DNA of 64,000 nucleotides from the NCBI GenBank assembly GCA_030159075.1, contig BROG01000042.1:1976501-2040500 (forward strand). Direction: 5' to 3'. The stretch comes from Atrina japonica. Lineage: Eukaryota > Mollusca > Bivalvia > Pterioida > Pinnidae. This document shows, in pieces, positions 15,059-24,249 of this stretch; position 1 is the stretch's first letter; the number at the start of each line of letters is the position of its first letter. A program made the position numbers and the translations under genes. A model generated the notes under the pieces. The model did not search any database, was not told the DNA's origin, and worked only from the letters and a program-made list of their open reading frames with translations.

Positions 15059-15136
<78 letters not shown>

Positions 15137-15281
15137 TGTGTGTGATTCCTGAGTGACAACCAGAAGATTATGTCATGTTTTACATTATTAACACTCTATT
15201 TCAGATAAGGCGTTGCCGTTACCACAAAATCCGAAACGAACTGGACCTAATCCCTTTAATAAATACCTTAATCCGAGTTAA
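41..15281 (+). CDS. SMOC: SMOC-like secreted modular calcium-binding protein, 3' part of gene (5' end outside window)
   Basis: Spliced coding region joining 41-295, 876-932, 3095-3142, 4173-4286, 5662-5898, 6046-6142, 8834-8921, 13006-13159 and 15205-15281. All junctions are GT/AG with compatible phases; after two bases finishing a split codon they give 374 residues and a TAA stop. Order: an EF-hand pair; a Pro/Thr-rich linker; a thyroglobulin type-1 domain (CWCV core); the EC helix ([13 protein letters not shown]); a second EF-hand pair; a 25-residue basic/proline tail. The KEIKPF, YCD and CMG signatures and the TY-EC order match the SMOC family: secreted extracellular-matrix proteins that bind calcium and heparan sulfate and modulate BMP signalling. 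Known SMOCs run FS-TY-SMOC-TY-EC, so the extra EF-hand pair before the TY domain is unusual. Signal peptide and follistatin domain would lie upstream. Testican (SPOCK) is the main alternative, but its EF-hand sequences fit less well. Confidence 0.87.
876..932 (+). CDS. SMOC: SMOC linker exon (Pro/Thr-rich)
   Basis: 57-nt exon, phase 1 at both ends, with acceptor CATAG and donor GTAAGT. It encodes [19 protein letters not shown], a low-complexity linker that may carry O-glycans. Removing it would keep the reading frame. Confidence 0.65.
1503..1651. repeat. (AC)n and (TA)n microsatellites around a dispersed 45-bp repeat
   Basis: (AC)n at about 1503-1532 and (TA)n at about 1580-1651 flank ATTGATTGATAAAAGTAAAT and the bases after it. 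The same flank recurs at 5056-5098 before another TA/TG tract. Confidence 0.85.
3095..3142 (+). CDS. SMOC: SMOC linker exon (Ser/Thr/Pro-rich)
   Basis: 48-nt exon, phase 1 at both ends, after CTCAACTCAG and before GTATAG. It encodes [16 protein letters not shown], disordered and acidic, and continues the linker between the first EF-hand pair and the TY domain. Confidence 0.62.
4173..4286 (+). CDS. SMOC: SMOC linker exon (basic/proline)
   Basis: 114-nt exon, phase 1 at both ends, with acceptor AAAGCAG and donor GTAAGG. It encodes 38 residues rich in Pro, Asn, Lys and Thr, ending in PEKED. No domain is recognised. Its phase and position join the linker to the TY exon. Confidence 0.65.
4413..4530. 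repeat. (TG)n microsatellite
   Basis: Nearly pure TG dinucleotides with a short CG-containing interruption (GCGCGCGC) near 4440. Lies in a SMOC intron. Confidence 0.9.
4824..4868 (+). CDS. Candidate 45-nt cassette exon of SMOC
   Basis: Bounded by TTTCAG and GTATGA and phase 1 at both ends, so it could be added between the exons at 4286 and 5662 without a frameshift. It would insert [15 protein letters not shown]. There is no homology support; only the splice signals, phase and open frame suggest it. Confidence 0.25.
5662..5898 (+). CDS. SMOC: SMOC exon: thyroglobulin type-1 domain
   Basis: Acceptor CAACCAG, donor GTAATG, phase 1 at both ends, 79 codons. The TY1 signature is complete: CVEERQAA, then [19 protein letters not shown] and a final TCDF, giving six cysteines. 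TY domains bind or inhibit proteases in several families; here the domain most likely has a structural or binding role in the matrix. A domain encoded by a single phase 1-1 exon is typical of exon-shuffled extracellular modules. Confidence 0.9.
6046..6142 (+). CDS. SMOC: SMOC exon: first helix of EC domain
   Basis: Acceptor ATTTCAG, donor GTAAAC; enters in phase 1 and leaves in phase 2. It encodes [18 protein letters not shown] and then an NGT N-glycosylation sequon. The cysteine followed by a basic amphipathic helix matches the start of the SMOC EC domain, between the TY domain and the EF-hands. Confidence 0.82.
6353..6470. mobile_element. Small foldback (MITE-like) element
   Basis: The left arm, including GGAAATATGCGTTTACGTCG, is matched in inverted orientation by the right arm ending AAGTAAACGCATATTTCC. 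Arms of about 37-42 bp surround a 40-bp centre with no coding potential. Lies in a SMOC intron. Confidence 0.6.
8064..8398. mobile_element. Foldback MITE family F1, copy a
   Basis: A non-coding element of about 335 bp with ends GCTGTGTTTT / AAAACACAGC and long imperfect internal arms (ACAATAACAAATA / TTATTGTATATC). Related copies lie near 18.8, 37.3, 46.4 and 57.3 kb. Lies in a SMOC intron. Confidence 0.65.
8834..8921 (+). CDS. SMOC: SMOC exon: first half of C-terminal EF-hand 1
   Basis: Acceptor TTTCCAG, donor GTACTT, enters in phase 2 and leaves in phase 0. It encodes the E-helix [12 protein letters not shown] and the first half of the calcium loop (DSNNNK). The loop is completed by NLERKE in the next exon. 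Confidence 0.82.
9440..9697. repeat. (TG)n and (TA)n microsatellites
   Basis: A TG-rich tract, pure at about 9509-9589, is followed by 60 bp of unique sequence and a (TA)n tract at 9667-9697. Open frames here are repeat artefacts. Confidence 0.9.
9935..11640. repeat. 36-bp minisatellite with 251-bp higher-order repeat
   Basis: About 47 degenerate copies of a 36-bp unit built on TTTGACCTTTCATAACCGAC and AAATGTCTCTTATGTC. Within 10.3-11.4 kb a block of about seven units recurs with a 251-bp period: the same CAACAAATGTCTCTGATG variant occurs at about 10839 and 11090. Since 36 is divisible by three, several frames stay open, but none is a credible gene. Confidence 0.93.
11640..12200. repeat. 63-bp minisatellite
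   Basis: About nine copies of a 63-bp unit containing CATACCAGGTTGAAGCAATA, GACACAACATAACCGACAAA and TGTCTCGTATATC. The ATAACCGACAAATGTCT part is shared with the preceding 36-bp array, so the two probably have a common origin. The 177-residue minus-strand frame here is a 21-residue repeat artefact. Confidence 0.9.
12934..13005. repeat. (TCG)n and (ATT)n trinucleotide tracts at a 3' splice site
   Basis: TCATCG/TCG repeats at about 12934-12960 and TTA/ATT repeats at 12972-13000 run straight into TTTCAG, the acceptor of the SMOC exon at 13006. Confidence 0.85.
13006..13159 (+). CDS. SMOC: SMOC exon: C-terminal EF-hands 1-2
   Basis: Acceptor TTATTTCAG, donor GTAAGT. It encodes [13 protein letters not shown], closely matching the SMOC KEIKPF motif, then the second loop [12 protein letters not shown] with flanking [11 protein letters not shown] and DCMG cysteines. 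The acceptor lies directly after TCG and ATT trinucleotide repeats, which form its upstream tract. Confidence 0.85.
13425..15145. repeat. TG-rich degenerate minisatellite ending in (TG)n
   Basis: Variants of TGTGTTATGTGTATGTCTG repeat with 12- to 23-bp spacing across 1.6 kb and end in pure (TG)n at about 15059-15132. All three forward frames stay open for long stretches and give Cys/Val/Met-rich translations, as expected of a repeat without TAA, TAG or TGA. It fills the last SMOC intron. Confidence 0.92.
15205..15281 (+). CDS. SMOC: SMOC terminal coding exon and stop
   Basis: Acceptor CTATTTCAG. It completes a split Asn codon and encodes [17 protein letters not shown] and a few more residues to TAA at 15279-15281. 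The tail is basic and proline-rich, like the heparin-binding C-termini of SMOCs. It lies about 60 bases after the TG-rich array that fills the preceding intron. Confidence 0.78.
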
Positions 15282-16530
15282 AGCTAGCACGTGACTTTGC
15301 GTAAAAGTATTTGAATATTCCAGAAACTGGGTGTAGAAATTTGTTCAAGAATCGGAGATGGAAGCAGTTATCGGATTGCCTTAGTTGAAAGTTAAGGTGT
15401 GAACCAACAAACTGCCATGGTTACAATATTTGGAGGACATTATCGGTTTTCCTATGGAAAATGTTCTACATTTTAATTTGTTGGATTCAAGTGTATTGTC
15501 TCTTCTGTGATTTGTCAAGAAACTGCATTCAGTGATGTTTGTTCCATGAAGCAGATCTTGAAGTTCCAACCTGTAGCTTAAGTCCCACCATTAATGTCAT
15601 ATAGAAAGGAGTGTAAATTGGAAATATACTTCTGGTTTTCAATCAAGGATATTTGCAATTGATATATTTCCATTAAAAAGCGATGTTGAAAACCCCAAAT
15701 TTTAGTTCATCCTGATTGGATAAAACAATGATATCAGTCAGTTTGCAAGCAGTATTACTTACACATAACTGTTTTATGTTGCCTATGTACGACACCTGTC
15801 ATTTAAAGTAGCCCTAAAACAAAGAGATGTGTTGAAACTCTGTAAATACATTGTTTAATATGTTTTGTTACAATTGCATTGGTGTTTCAAACTGCATTGA
15901 TAGAATGCATTGCGAGTGTTGTCGTTGATATGAACAATAACCATACAACTGGGTTTCATTCTAAAGTTTCATTTATATCACACGTAATGACGATATGAAA
16001 AGCTTGTTCCGTGTTACCCGAACGTGTTGCTTATTTTGCTTTTTATGACAACGTTGTGCTAATGCTAAATTATTATTCCATTGCTGTTCTATGATTATTA
16101 TTATTATTATTATTGTTCACATTCTGTCTTCCTTTAGAAGAGAAAACCATTGCCGAACGAGATGCAAGTTTTGCTAGATATTATCGAATTAGCACACTGC
16201 ACGTGTCCTAAATGTAACTGTTAGAACTACGAATTACTTCTTAGTAATATATCTTTGATTGTTTTGTGTTCATATCCGTTCCCTGTCATTTTACCTTTTT
16301 TCAATTTCCCATTTCTGTGACTATATCTTAAAATCAAAGATTTAGATTTACATATAGATTTTTCTCAAAACAATTGATCCTTTGAAGACTTCAGTTGTGT
16401 TAACATCTTACTATATTTTATTTGGTCAACATGATACTGTGCTTTCGTAGATTTTGCATCTCTCATTTAAGACAAATTATTTCACATATGTTTGTCTGCA
16501 AGAGAAATAAACTAGACCATACTTTTGTTT
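15282..16530 (+). other. Probable SMOC 3' UTR
   Basis: No coding signal follows the SMOC stop. An AATAAA at about 16506-16511 is the first good plus-strand poly(A) signal I see, giving a UTR of about 1.2 kb. It contains a (TTA)n tract near 16087-16117 and the first copy of the duplicated segment at 15633-15760. The 3' end is inferred. Confidence 0.35.
15633..15760. repeat. Duplicated segment, copy 1
   Basis: About 128 bp, from TGGTTTTCAATCAAGGATAT to GCAAGCAGTATTACTT, recurs at 16582-16708 with few differences. This copy lies in the presumed SMOC 3' UTR. Confidence 0.85.
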
Positions 16531-16553
16531 ACATTTTTATTTATTTATTTCAC

Positions 16554-16737
16554 TTGCATTGTTTATAAACCTACAGTAAGTTGGTTTTCAATCAGAATAT
16601 TTGCAATTGATATAGTTCCATTAAAAAGCGACGTTGAAAACCCCAAATTTTAGTTCATCCTGATTGGATGAAACAATGATATCAGTCAGTTTGCAAGCAG
16701 TATTACTTTGCATTGTTTATAAACCTACAGTAAGTTG
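16554..16737. repeat. Duplicated segment, copy 2, between 30-bp direct repeats
   Basis: The segment is bounded by identical 30-bp direct repeats at 16554-16583 and 16708-16737 (TTGCATTGTTTATAAACC then TACAGTAAGTTG), as if copied into this site with duplication of the target. Confidence 0.8.
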
Positions 16738-16854
16738 TTAGGTACATATGAACATTTCATATACAGATGTAAAAAACTCGCTGACAAGTTATTGACACAG
16801 GGATAACCACGTTTGATGTCACCGTTCCGCAAAATTTACGGTGTATTATAGTCT

Positions 16855-17070
16855 TGTTTGCGATTACTCTGTTTCACTAGGTGAAATGTTGAGTTGTCCT
16901 TTCGTTGGCGGTTGTTGAGACGTCTGTACCAGTTGTGACGAGGACGATGCTTACTCCTCCATAGCACCTGATCCCAGTTTCCAGAGGTCCGTGTTTGTCC
17001 ATTTTTTACCAGATTTGTATCTATATCCTGGACATCCTAAAGATTTATACTTTGGTATCTAAGATGTTTT
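16855..17070 (+). repeat. Dispersed repeat F3, copy 1
   Basis: Contains GGTGAAATGTTGAGTTGTCC, TGTTGAGACGTCTGTACCAG, GATGCTTACTCCTCC and TTTATACTTTGGTATCTAAG. Copies lie at 18550-18705 (+) and 24060-24240 (-), with a left-end fragment at 30795-30885. Class unknown. Confidence 0.7.
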
Positions 17071-17599
17071 ATATAGTATCATGCATCTCGTTATGATTGT
17101 CTACAAAACTCAAGATCATTATATTTTGAAATTGTACTCTGATCACGTGAACTTAAATTTGAATTAACTCAAATTATAACTGACATGTTTGCCAGCAAGA
17201 GATTTTAAAATTATCAAAGAATTCTTTTTATTTCAGACACGGAGATGAAATTTTCTCATTTTACACAGTTGAATAAAAAGTATGAACATATATCGAACGG
17301 GAAAGGAAACCCATAATATGCTTCAGTTATTTACCGGTAACTGTGAAAGTTAACTTTCAAAAGTTAACGAGCATCTTGTTCACTGTTCACAAAAATCGGT
17401 ACCTAAAGCTTCTCAACCATGCATATATAGGTAAAATGACGGAAAGCAAAAAAAAAAAACAAAAAAAAACACACACATATAAGAAATAATTGACATTTTG
17501 ATACTCTGGCAGTACACATTGTTTTCTGCTATTTACAGTCAATTCTTTTATTAAGCTCAACCACACCCGAATGGGAACGGAAAGAAGCAAAATGTTTAG

Positions 17600-18230
17600 C
17601 ACGCTAATATCTACAAAAAAGTCAAATGGGCCGAAGTTCTCAGGTCTCCCCTTTTGGGAGTTATTTTCCCTTTTAGTGGATTGTTCATATCTTTGACACT
17701 TTTGTCTTAATATATTGTAAAGTATAATAGATAGAGAAAGTGAAAGAAGAAAAAATTATCGGCGAAAAAGTCAGAGGAATGAAATTGTCAGGTTGACCCT
17801 TATGCAATTTATTTCCACTTCTAAGTTGATTTTGGCATGTATTGGGCCGTTTTATCTATTATCCAGTGGGCCAATATTAACCAAACTTTTCATATAGCAT
17901 CCCAATAAGAAGCGCATAAATTAAGTATGCGAATGAAAAGGGGCTAGGGCCCATATGGGGTCCTAAGAGGGGTAAAAAAACTTGGTACATCTTTAAAAAT
18001 CTTCTCATGAACCAACGATCAGATAATTTTCAAATTTTGTAGGCATGATTATTAAGTCAATATCTACAAAGTTTGTGTATGAAAAGTAAATCTGTCAATG
18101 AGCAATCCACTAGGGGGCGCTTGAATAACATGGGATACAGTCGTATACAAATCACCTAATAACTCAAAACTGATTGACTTTTTGTCTGTGAGAACTGGAC
18201 GGGTTACATGGGATATGTTTAGAGGTGGCT
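17600..18230. other. No gene found; possible degenerate dispersed repeat
   Basis: Contains GGGCCCATATGGGGTCCTAA and TTTAAAAATCTTCTCATGAA, which resemble a stretch at 49200-49340 in gene 2 (GGTCCCATAAGC, TTTAAAAATCTTCTTCTC). No stable open frame or splice structure is visible. Confidence 0.4.
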
Positions 18231-18549
18231 ATTTATTTTCAGGGAGGGATAAAGTCACCAATGATTGTAGTAGCATGTAATTTAATCAACATAAGATACA
18301 GGGGTGAAATCCTCCACCCGGTTGCAGTTTTATTTGTGCAACAGGCATTACCTCAAATGTTAACGCTGCGTTTCCTTTCCCCTTTTGTAATGAACAAAAC
18401 CTTCACATATATTATAATATAATGATGTTTTAAAAGTACAGAAGTGTAATAACTGATCCTCAATGTGTGCCAAAAAGAAGGAAGAGTGTTATAGATAAGT
18501 GTGTATCAGTGTTCACCAATTTGAATTATACAGCGAATACGTCGCGTTG

Positions 18550-18705
18550 TGGCCGGCCAACATAAGATGCTTACTCCTCCATGGCACCGGATACCACCTC
18601 TGGATTTTCAGAGGTCCATGTTTGTCCAATGATCTCCAGATCTGTATATTGTATACTGGAAATCTTTGAGATTAATACTTTGGTATCTGTGATTTTTATG
18701 AACTT
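18550..18705 (+). repeat. Dispersed repeat F3, copy 2
   Basis: GATGCTTACTCCTCCATGGC, TTTCAGAGGTCCATGTTTGT and ATACTTTGGTATCTGTGAT align with the copy at 16.9 kb. Confidence 0.7.
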
Positions 18706-18809
18706 AATGCTTTGATCTACTGTCAGTTTAACCCTCCATTTCACTTGAATTAACATTAAAATCTTCCAATTTCCATCTCAAATTTACTACGGTGACTGCA
18801 TATCTAGCC

Positions 18810-19135
18810 CTTAAAGGGGCAAATTTTCGATTTTTTTTCTACTTTTATTATTTGTACTTGTTGTACAATAACAAATAAGAGCTATACACAGGCATAAAAA
18901 ACTTTCCTATACATTTTGTGAAAATAAGGTCATGTCCAGTGTGGTATTCATATATACAATAAGGAAGGTTGAGTTTATAAAGTGCCAAACCTGGGTGTCT
19001 CAGGCATAGTTCACAAAATATATAGGAATTTAAGACTTTTCATGCCTGTGTATATCTCTTTTTGTTATTGTATATCAATCTATTAAGTAGTAAAAAAGGG
19101 AAATAATAGAATAAACACAGCTAATGCCACTTTAG
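18810..19135. mobile_element. Foldback MITE family F1, copy b
   Basis: About 325 bp. Ends TTAAAGGGGCAA / AATGCCACTTTA; the internal arms AACAAATAAGAGCTATACAC and GTGTATATCTCTTTTTGTTA are inverted complements. Non-coding. Confidence 0.75.
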
Positions 19136-20070
19136 ACTAATCTCACACAATTTTCGATATATAAGAGGGACACTCTTCAAATGCATATACATATATAGTA
19201 TACCTATGTAATGTCTGTACATTTTCTCTAAAATTAAGTATCATTATTTATATAGGCACCGACTTTGTCTATTTTGGACACTAACTATTTATCTTCTTTC
19301 TGTTTATAAAGTTCATCGCATGAAAACTGTCAAGGTCATCTGAAACTAACCTAGTATGACTCAAGGAGTTTTCATTTCGTGTTCAGGAAACTTTTAAAAA
19401 GTCACTATTAGATTATGTGTAAAGACATTTGTCTGGCAGTGCCACAGTCCAAGCCAGACATAATAAATAAATGCATACGTAAATTGATAAATATTTGAAT
19501 TACAAAAAATGCAAATCAAATCAAAGGTTGTTCTATAATATCATATCCGGTTCTATTCACTGTAAAAGTCAGAAACTACCAGTTGTATCTCAAAGCTCAG
19601 TTTCAATTTTGTTTTCTTATCAAAGAAGCAAAGTGTGAACGATGAATTTGAAATCAAATGTCAGAAAATATCGAGTTGATAAATGTGATTATTTTCAAAT
19701 TCGGTTTGAAGTTCAAAATTTAGCAAATCTTGAACATATCTTTTTGTTATATCTCTGTTTAATATAATGTGTCAAATTTAAGATTTTCAAATATTCATAG
19801 CCAACGCAGTTTTGTGTGAATTATAATATAAACTATGCAGTCCGATGATGAAGCGTACACATTACAAGCGAACGATTTATGGTTCCTTCGAATGTCATAT
19901 GCGACCAAAAGGAAGTGGTCGTCTCTTCCTCTAAAATTGATATAAGATATATAGTAACGGGAAAATGTTTCGGATGCTACTTAAATTAATAAACTCTCGC
20001 CACATTCATCTAAAACAAAATTTTCAATTTATGGTATTTCACTTATAACCGGTCATATTTTCATACAAAA
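19136..20070. other. Intergenic, nothing recognised
   Basis: AT-rich DNA with no supported exon, RNA gene or repeat family shared with the rest of the window. Confidence 0.5.
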
Positions 20071-20094
20071 GAAATTGTATTATCTCTATTTAGA

Positions 20095-20205
20095 GTATTT
20101 TTCTTTATTTAAACTTTTATATCATTATCATATAAAGTTGTACTTTTATTTATTATTTAAACTTTTATATCATTATCATATAAAGTTGTACTTATATTTA
20201 TTAGT
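20095..20205. repeat. Short tandem duplication
   Basis: TTATTTAAACTTTTATATCA followed by TTATCATATAAAGTTGTACT occurs twice in succession, with a period of about 49 bp. Confidence 0.75.
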
Positions 20206-20879
20206 ACAATGTATAGCCGATCTTTTATTTGCACTTTTGCCTGTAAGACAGAGGTAAATTCGTTTTATATTTTTAGATCTGCTGTCAGTTCTAACTATGT
20301 AAATAGGTTTTGTGTTGAGCGCTTTTAAACATTTTAATTTGAATTATAATCAGTGTTTGCTGTTCATCATTTAATTGTGATAACAAGAGTTCTCGTGCCA
20401 TCTTAATTCACTATATTACATAATTCAGGAAAAGAAAACAACTTGGCACACACGATCGTACATAACCTAGAGTACTTTGATTTGATTTAGTTTGTTTGAT
20501 TGGCATCCTTGGTAATAATTCATGATAATAACGGCGCATGCTGCTGTGGAAGCGATGGGAAATGACAGTGCAGATAATAAATAAAATAAAACAGAATATG
20601 ACAAAAATATTAGTTGAAATATATTTAAGATATATTCTTATCTTTAAACACACATATTTCGAAAAGAATGCGGGAGAAAATACATTATGGTAATTCCCCG
20701 TTAGCCTGTGTAGTTGAGTTGGTGAATGAGAAATATATGCTCGTAAACACAAAATATTGTCAAGTAACTCATAACATGGTAAAGTTATGGTTATCATTCG
20801 AGTACAGAGAACGTACGTAAATTATGAATAATATGAAATAGAATAAGTCAAATTAGCAAGTAGCACAAGCTAGAAGATT

Positions 20880-21120
20880 AAGTGACACTAAAGAGAAGTT
20901 TTAAGTGACACGGCCTAGAATAGGTAAAACTGAAAAGAGGCCTGAGTAGAATAACTAAAAGTAGAGAGTGGCTCACAGTACAATAAGTAAAATATAAAGT
21001 GACAATAAAGAAAAGTTTTAAGTGACACGGCCTAGAATAGGTAAAAGTGGAAAAAGGCCCGAGTAGAATAACTAAAAGTAGAAAGTGTCTCACAGTAAAA
21101 TAAGTAAAAAGTAAAGTGAT
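20880..21120. repeat. 126-bp tandem duplication
   Basis: GAAAAGTTTTAAGTGACACG, GCCTAGAATAGGTAAAA and GAGTAGAATAACTAAAAGTA recur with a period of about 126 bp. The AGTAGAATA..AAAAGTAGA core is shared with the 43-bp array further right. Confidence 0.75.
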
Positions 21121-21454
21121 ACAGAGTAGTAAAAGTAGAAGTTAAAAGTGACACTGGCTATAAATAAGTAAACTATAGAATTACACGGTTGAATAAGTGA
21201 ACTAAGGAAGTGACACAGCTTTAATTACTAAAACATATTAACAATACCAAAGTTATAGATTAACAAAGAAGTCCAAAACAAATGCTCAAGACGATCGTTT
21301 CTGTCATTAATTCAACTCTCATTTCCGAAAGAAAAGTGGTATCATACAAGGCCAAATTATAAATCTAAATGTGTTGCCAAAGCATTCTACGAGAATTACT
21401 GTAAAATGAATATCTTAACTTTTAAGAAAAAGAAAGTAAAAGAGTAAAAAGTCG

Positions 21455-22240
21455 CAAACAGTACAAAAAGAGTAGAATAGTTAAAAGTAGAATGTGGTAT
21501 AGAGTACAATAAGAGTAGAATAGTTAAAAGTAGAATGTGGTATAGAGTACAAAAAGAGTAGAATAGTTAAAAGTAGAATGTGGTATAGAGTACAAAAAGA
21601 GTAGAATAGTTAAAAGTAGAATGTGGTATAGAGTACAAAAAGAGTAGAATAGTTAAAAGTAGAATGTGGTATAGAGTACAATAAGAGTAAAATAATTAAA
21701 AGGAGAATGTGGTATAGAGTACAAAAAGTGTAGAAAAAGTTAAAAGTAGAATGTGGCATAGAGTACAATAGAAGTAGAATAGGTAAAAGAGAAGAAAGTG
21801 GCATAGAGTACAATTAGAATAGAATAGGTAAAAGTAGAAAGTGGCATAGAATACAATTAGAATAGAATAGGTAAAAGTAGAAAGTGGCATAGAGTACAAT
21901 TAGAATAGAATAGGTAAAAGAAGAAATTGGCATAAAGTACAATTAGAATAGAATAAGTAAAAGAAGAAAGTGGCATGAAGTATAATTAGAATATAATAGG
22001 TAAAAGAAAAAATTGGCATAGAGTACAATTAGAATAGAATAAATAAGAAGTAGAATGTGGCATAGAGTACAATAAGAGGGTAGAATAGATAAGAAGTAAA
22101 ATGTGGCTAGATAAGAAGTAAATTGTGGCATAGAGTACAAAAAGGGGGTAGAATAGATAAGAAGTAGAATGTGGCATTAAGTACAACAAGAGGGTAGAAT
22201 AGGTAAAAATAAAAAGTGGCATAGAGTAGAAGAGGTTAAA
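21455..22240. repeat. 43-bp minisatellite
   Basis: About 18 copies of GTAGAATGTGGTATAGAGTA with CAAAAAGAGTAGAATAGTTA, nearly exact at 21480-21720 and more diverged to the right (GTGGCATAGAGTACAATTAG). Short minus-strand frames here are artefacts. Confidence 0.9.
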
Positions 22241-23459
22241 TGTAAAGTGTTGCAGTTATCTAGTTCCCACTTTCTGGTAAGCCCCACGGTATATCAAAAA
22301 GGGGGAGCATGATACAGTAGTCAAAGTAGAAATGATAAATTCAACGTATGACAGACACGATTTAAGGAACATTTACAACCTTTTATAATTCATGAAATTG
22401 GGTTTTTCCAACAGTTTATGCAAAAGATTATCGACTTTTATTTCCAAAATTCAAGACCATATAATTATAACTATCTCTTGACTATAACTTAAGTATTGTT
22501 AATAATATTTAGAGTAAATTCAATCTACAGTATGTACATCCAGGAAAGGTGGAATTCCTTTGTATTTATACCACCGGTATCACTATTGTTGGTTTTGTAT
22601 TACCTTAACTGTTACAAAACATTTAGCCCCGAGGTTGACCGTAACATTAATTCTTTAAATATTTCACAATTTTTTTCAGAAATTCATCCGGGGAAAAAGT
22701 TGAAATGTTAACACTCGTTGGAATTCACTAATTGCACGAGATACCTGCAGGGTAATGAACGAAACACATCTTCCAACACAGAAATGTAATATATGCAGTA
22801 AGTCAGCGCATTTAGCCATGTGCTCTCATAGATTTGTTTTAAATCTTAGCCGTTGGCGCGGATGAGCTACAACGTACATATCAAGGTACAAGGCAGAGAC
22901 ATGTGCAACATTCCTGATACGTACAGAGAAGAGGTTGAGACAGAACAGTTTAATTGCCAATACCTATATACATGTATAGTGTACCTGTATAAAACATACT
23001 TATATAAACAACATATATAAACATAAGCGGACTTCTGGTCGGAAATAAAATTCATTTAGTTCAATCCTTTGATATTTCTCATCTTAAATGTGATCCATGT
23101 TTTGTTCTATTCAGAAAAGCTGAAAAAATATATCAAGACATGAGATATGGGTGTTACGTGTGGTAGGTATTTTTTTTATCTGCAGGTTTCCACTATAACT
23201 GAAAATCTACCCGTGCCAAACAACTGAAGCTTACGACTGTTTGAAAACTGAATTGACACTTATATATGGAATAGTATTTAACAATGCAATTATATATTCT
23301 CACACTCACTTATGAAATTTAGTATTGATAAAATTGCATTTATACAACAAAGAATAAAAATTAATATACAATGTAAATTATTTAACCAAGTTATTCATCG
23401 GAGTTTGATACTTATTTATATGTCCCATCCATTTAATTCTGAATTTGGGACATTTCGAA

Positions 23460-24012
23460 TATATGTTTAGATGTTTCAGATACTAATATGCTTTGAACAT
23501 TTTTTTTCTTTGACTGTTGTTCTACGCCACACTCAACAAGTTTACAGTCATATGGTGGTGGGCAGTCTTTATTGATGGAGGAGAGATCACAGTTACAATG
23601 TACCCGGCTAGAGGGAGAGATCACAGTTACAATGTACCCGGCTAGAGGGAGAGATCAGTTACAATATACCCGGCTAGAGGGAGAGATCACAGTTACAATG
23701 TACCCGGCTAGAGGGAGAGATCACAGTTACAATGTACCCGGCTAGACGGAGAGATCAGTTACAATATACCCGGCTAGAGGGAGAGATCACAGTTACAATG
23801 TACCCGGCTAGAGGGAGAGATCACAGTTACAATGTACCCGGCTAGAGGGAGAGATCACAGTTGCAATGTACCCGGCTAGAGACCACTGGCCTTCGACAAG
23901 AAAATTGGCAAACTTTCTCACAAAATCAGTATAGGTTTCAGACTTTAGTCTGCACTGATCAGACTTCATGGTTTAAAGCTCGATACTGTAACTACTCTGC
24001 TACAGAAGCCCC
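23460..24012 (-). mobile_element. tRNA-derived SINE with internal minisatellite
   Basis: Read on the minus strand from 24012: GGGGCTTCTGTAGCAGAGTA is a tRNA-like head with A box TAGCAGAGTAGT. It continues with GCCAGTGGTCTCTAGCCGGG and a 3' domain ending GTTGAGTGTGGCGTAGAACA. The plus-strand SINE at 45.74 kb has the same order (GACCGGTGGTCTCTTCCCGG; ATTGAGTGTGGTGCGAAACA). Between these, a unit of about 37 bp (AGAGGGAGAGATCACAGTTA, CAATGTACCCGGCT on plus) is repeated about eight times at 23595-23885. The B box is not well conserved. Confidence 0.7.
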
Positions 24013-24059
24013 CTGCTTCATCTAAGTTTACCTGTATGCCCTGCATATACTAATAAGCT

Positions 24060-24240
24060 TTTATATAAAAAAAAATTCAGATACCAAAGTATAAATCAAC
24101 AGAAAGTCTAGGACATAGATACAAATCCAGTAAAAATGGGCAAATACAGACCTCTGGAAACCAAGAGGTGGGATCAGGTGTCTTGGAGGCGTAAGCATAC
24201 CCTGTCGACCTGTCACACCCGCCGTGAGTCAACAGTCAAG
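24060..24240 (-). repeat. Dispersed repeat F3, copy 3 (inverted)
   Basis: The reverse complement contains GCTTACGCCTCCAAGACACC, TTTCCAGAGGTCTGTATTTG and TATACTTTGGTATCTG, matching the copies at 16.9 and 18.6 kb. Directly adjacent to the minus-strand SINE. Confidence 0.7.
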
Positions 24241-24249
24241 TCCAATGAA

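Noticed and set aside
13714..15156. 480-residue open frame rich in Cys, Val and Met
   Set aside because: It is a translation of the TG-rich array; the other forward frames are equally open, there is no conserved domain, and it lies inside a SMOC intron.
22496..22711. 71-residue plus-strand frame
   Set aside because: No family resemblance, repeats or splice signals; its length is expected by chance in AT-rich DNA.
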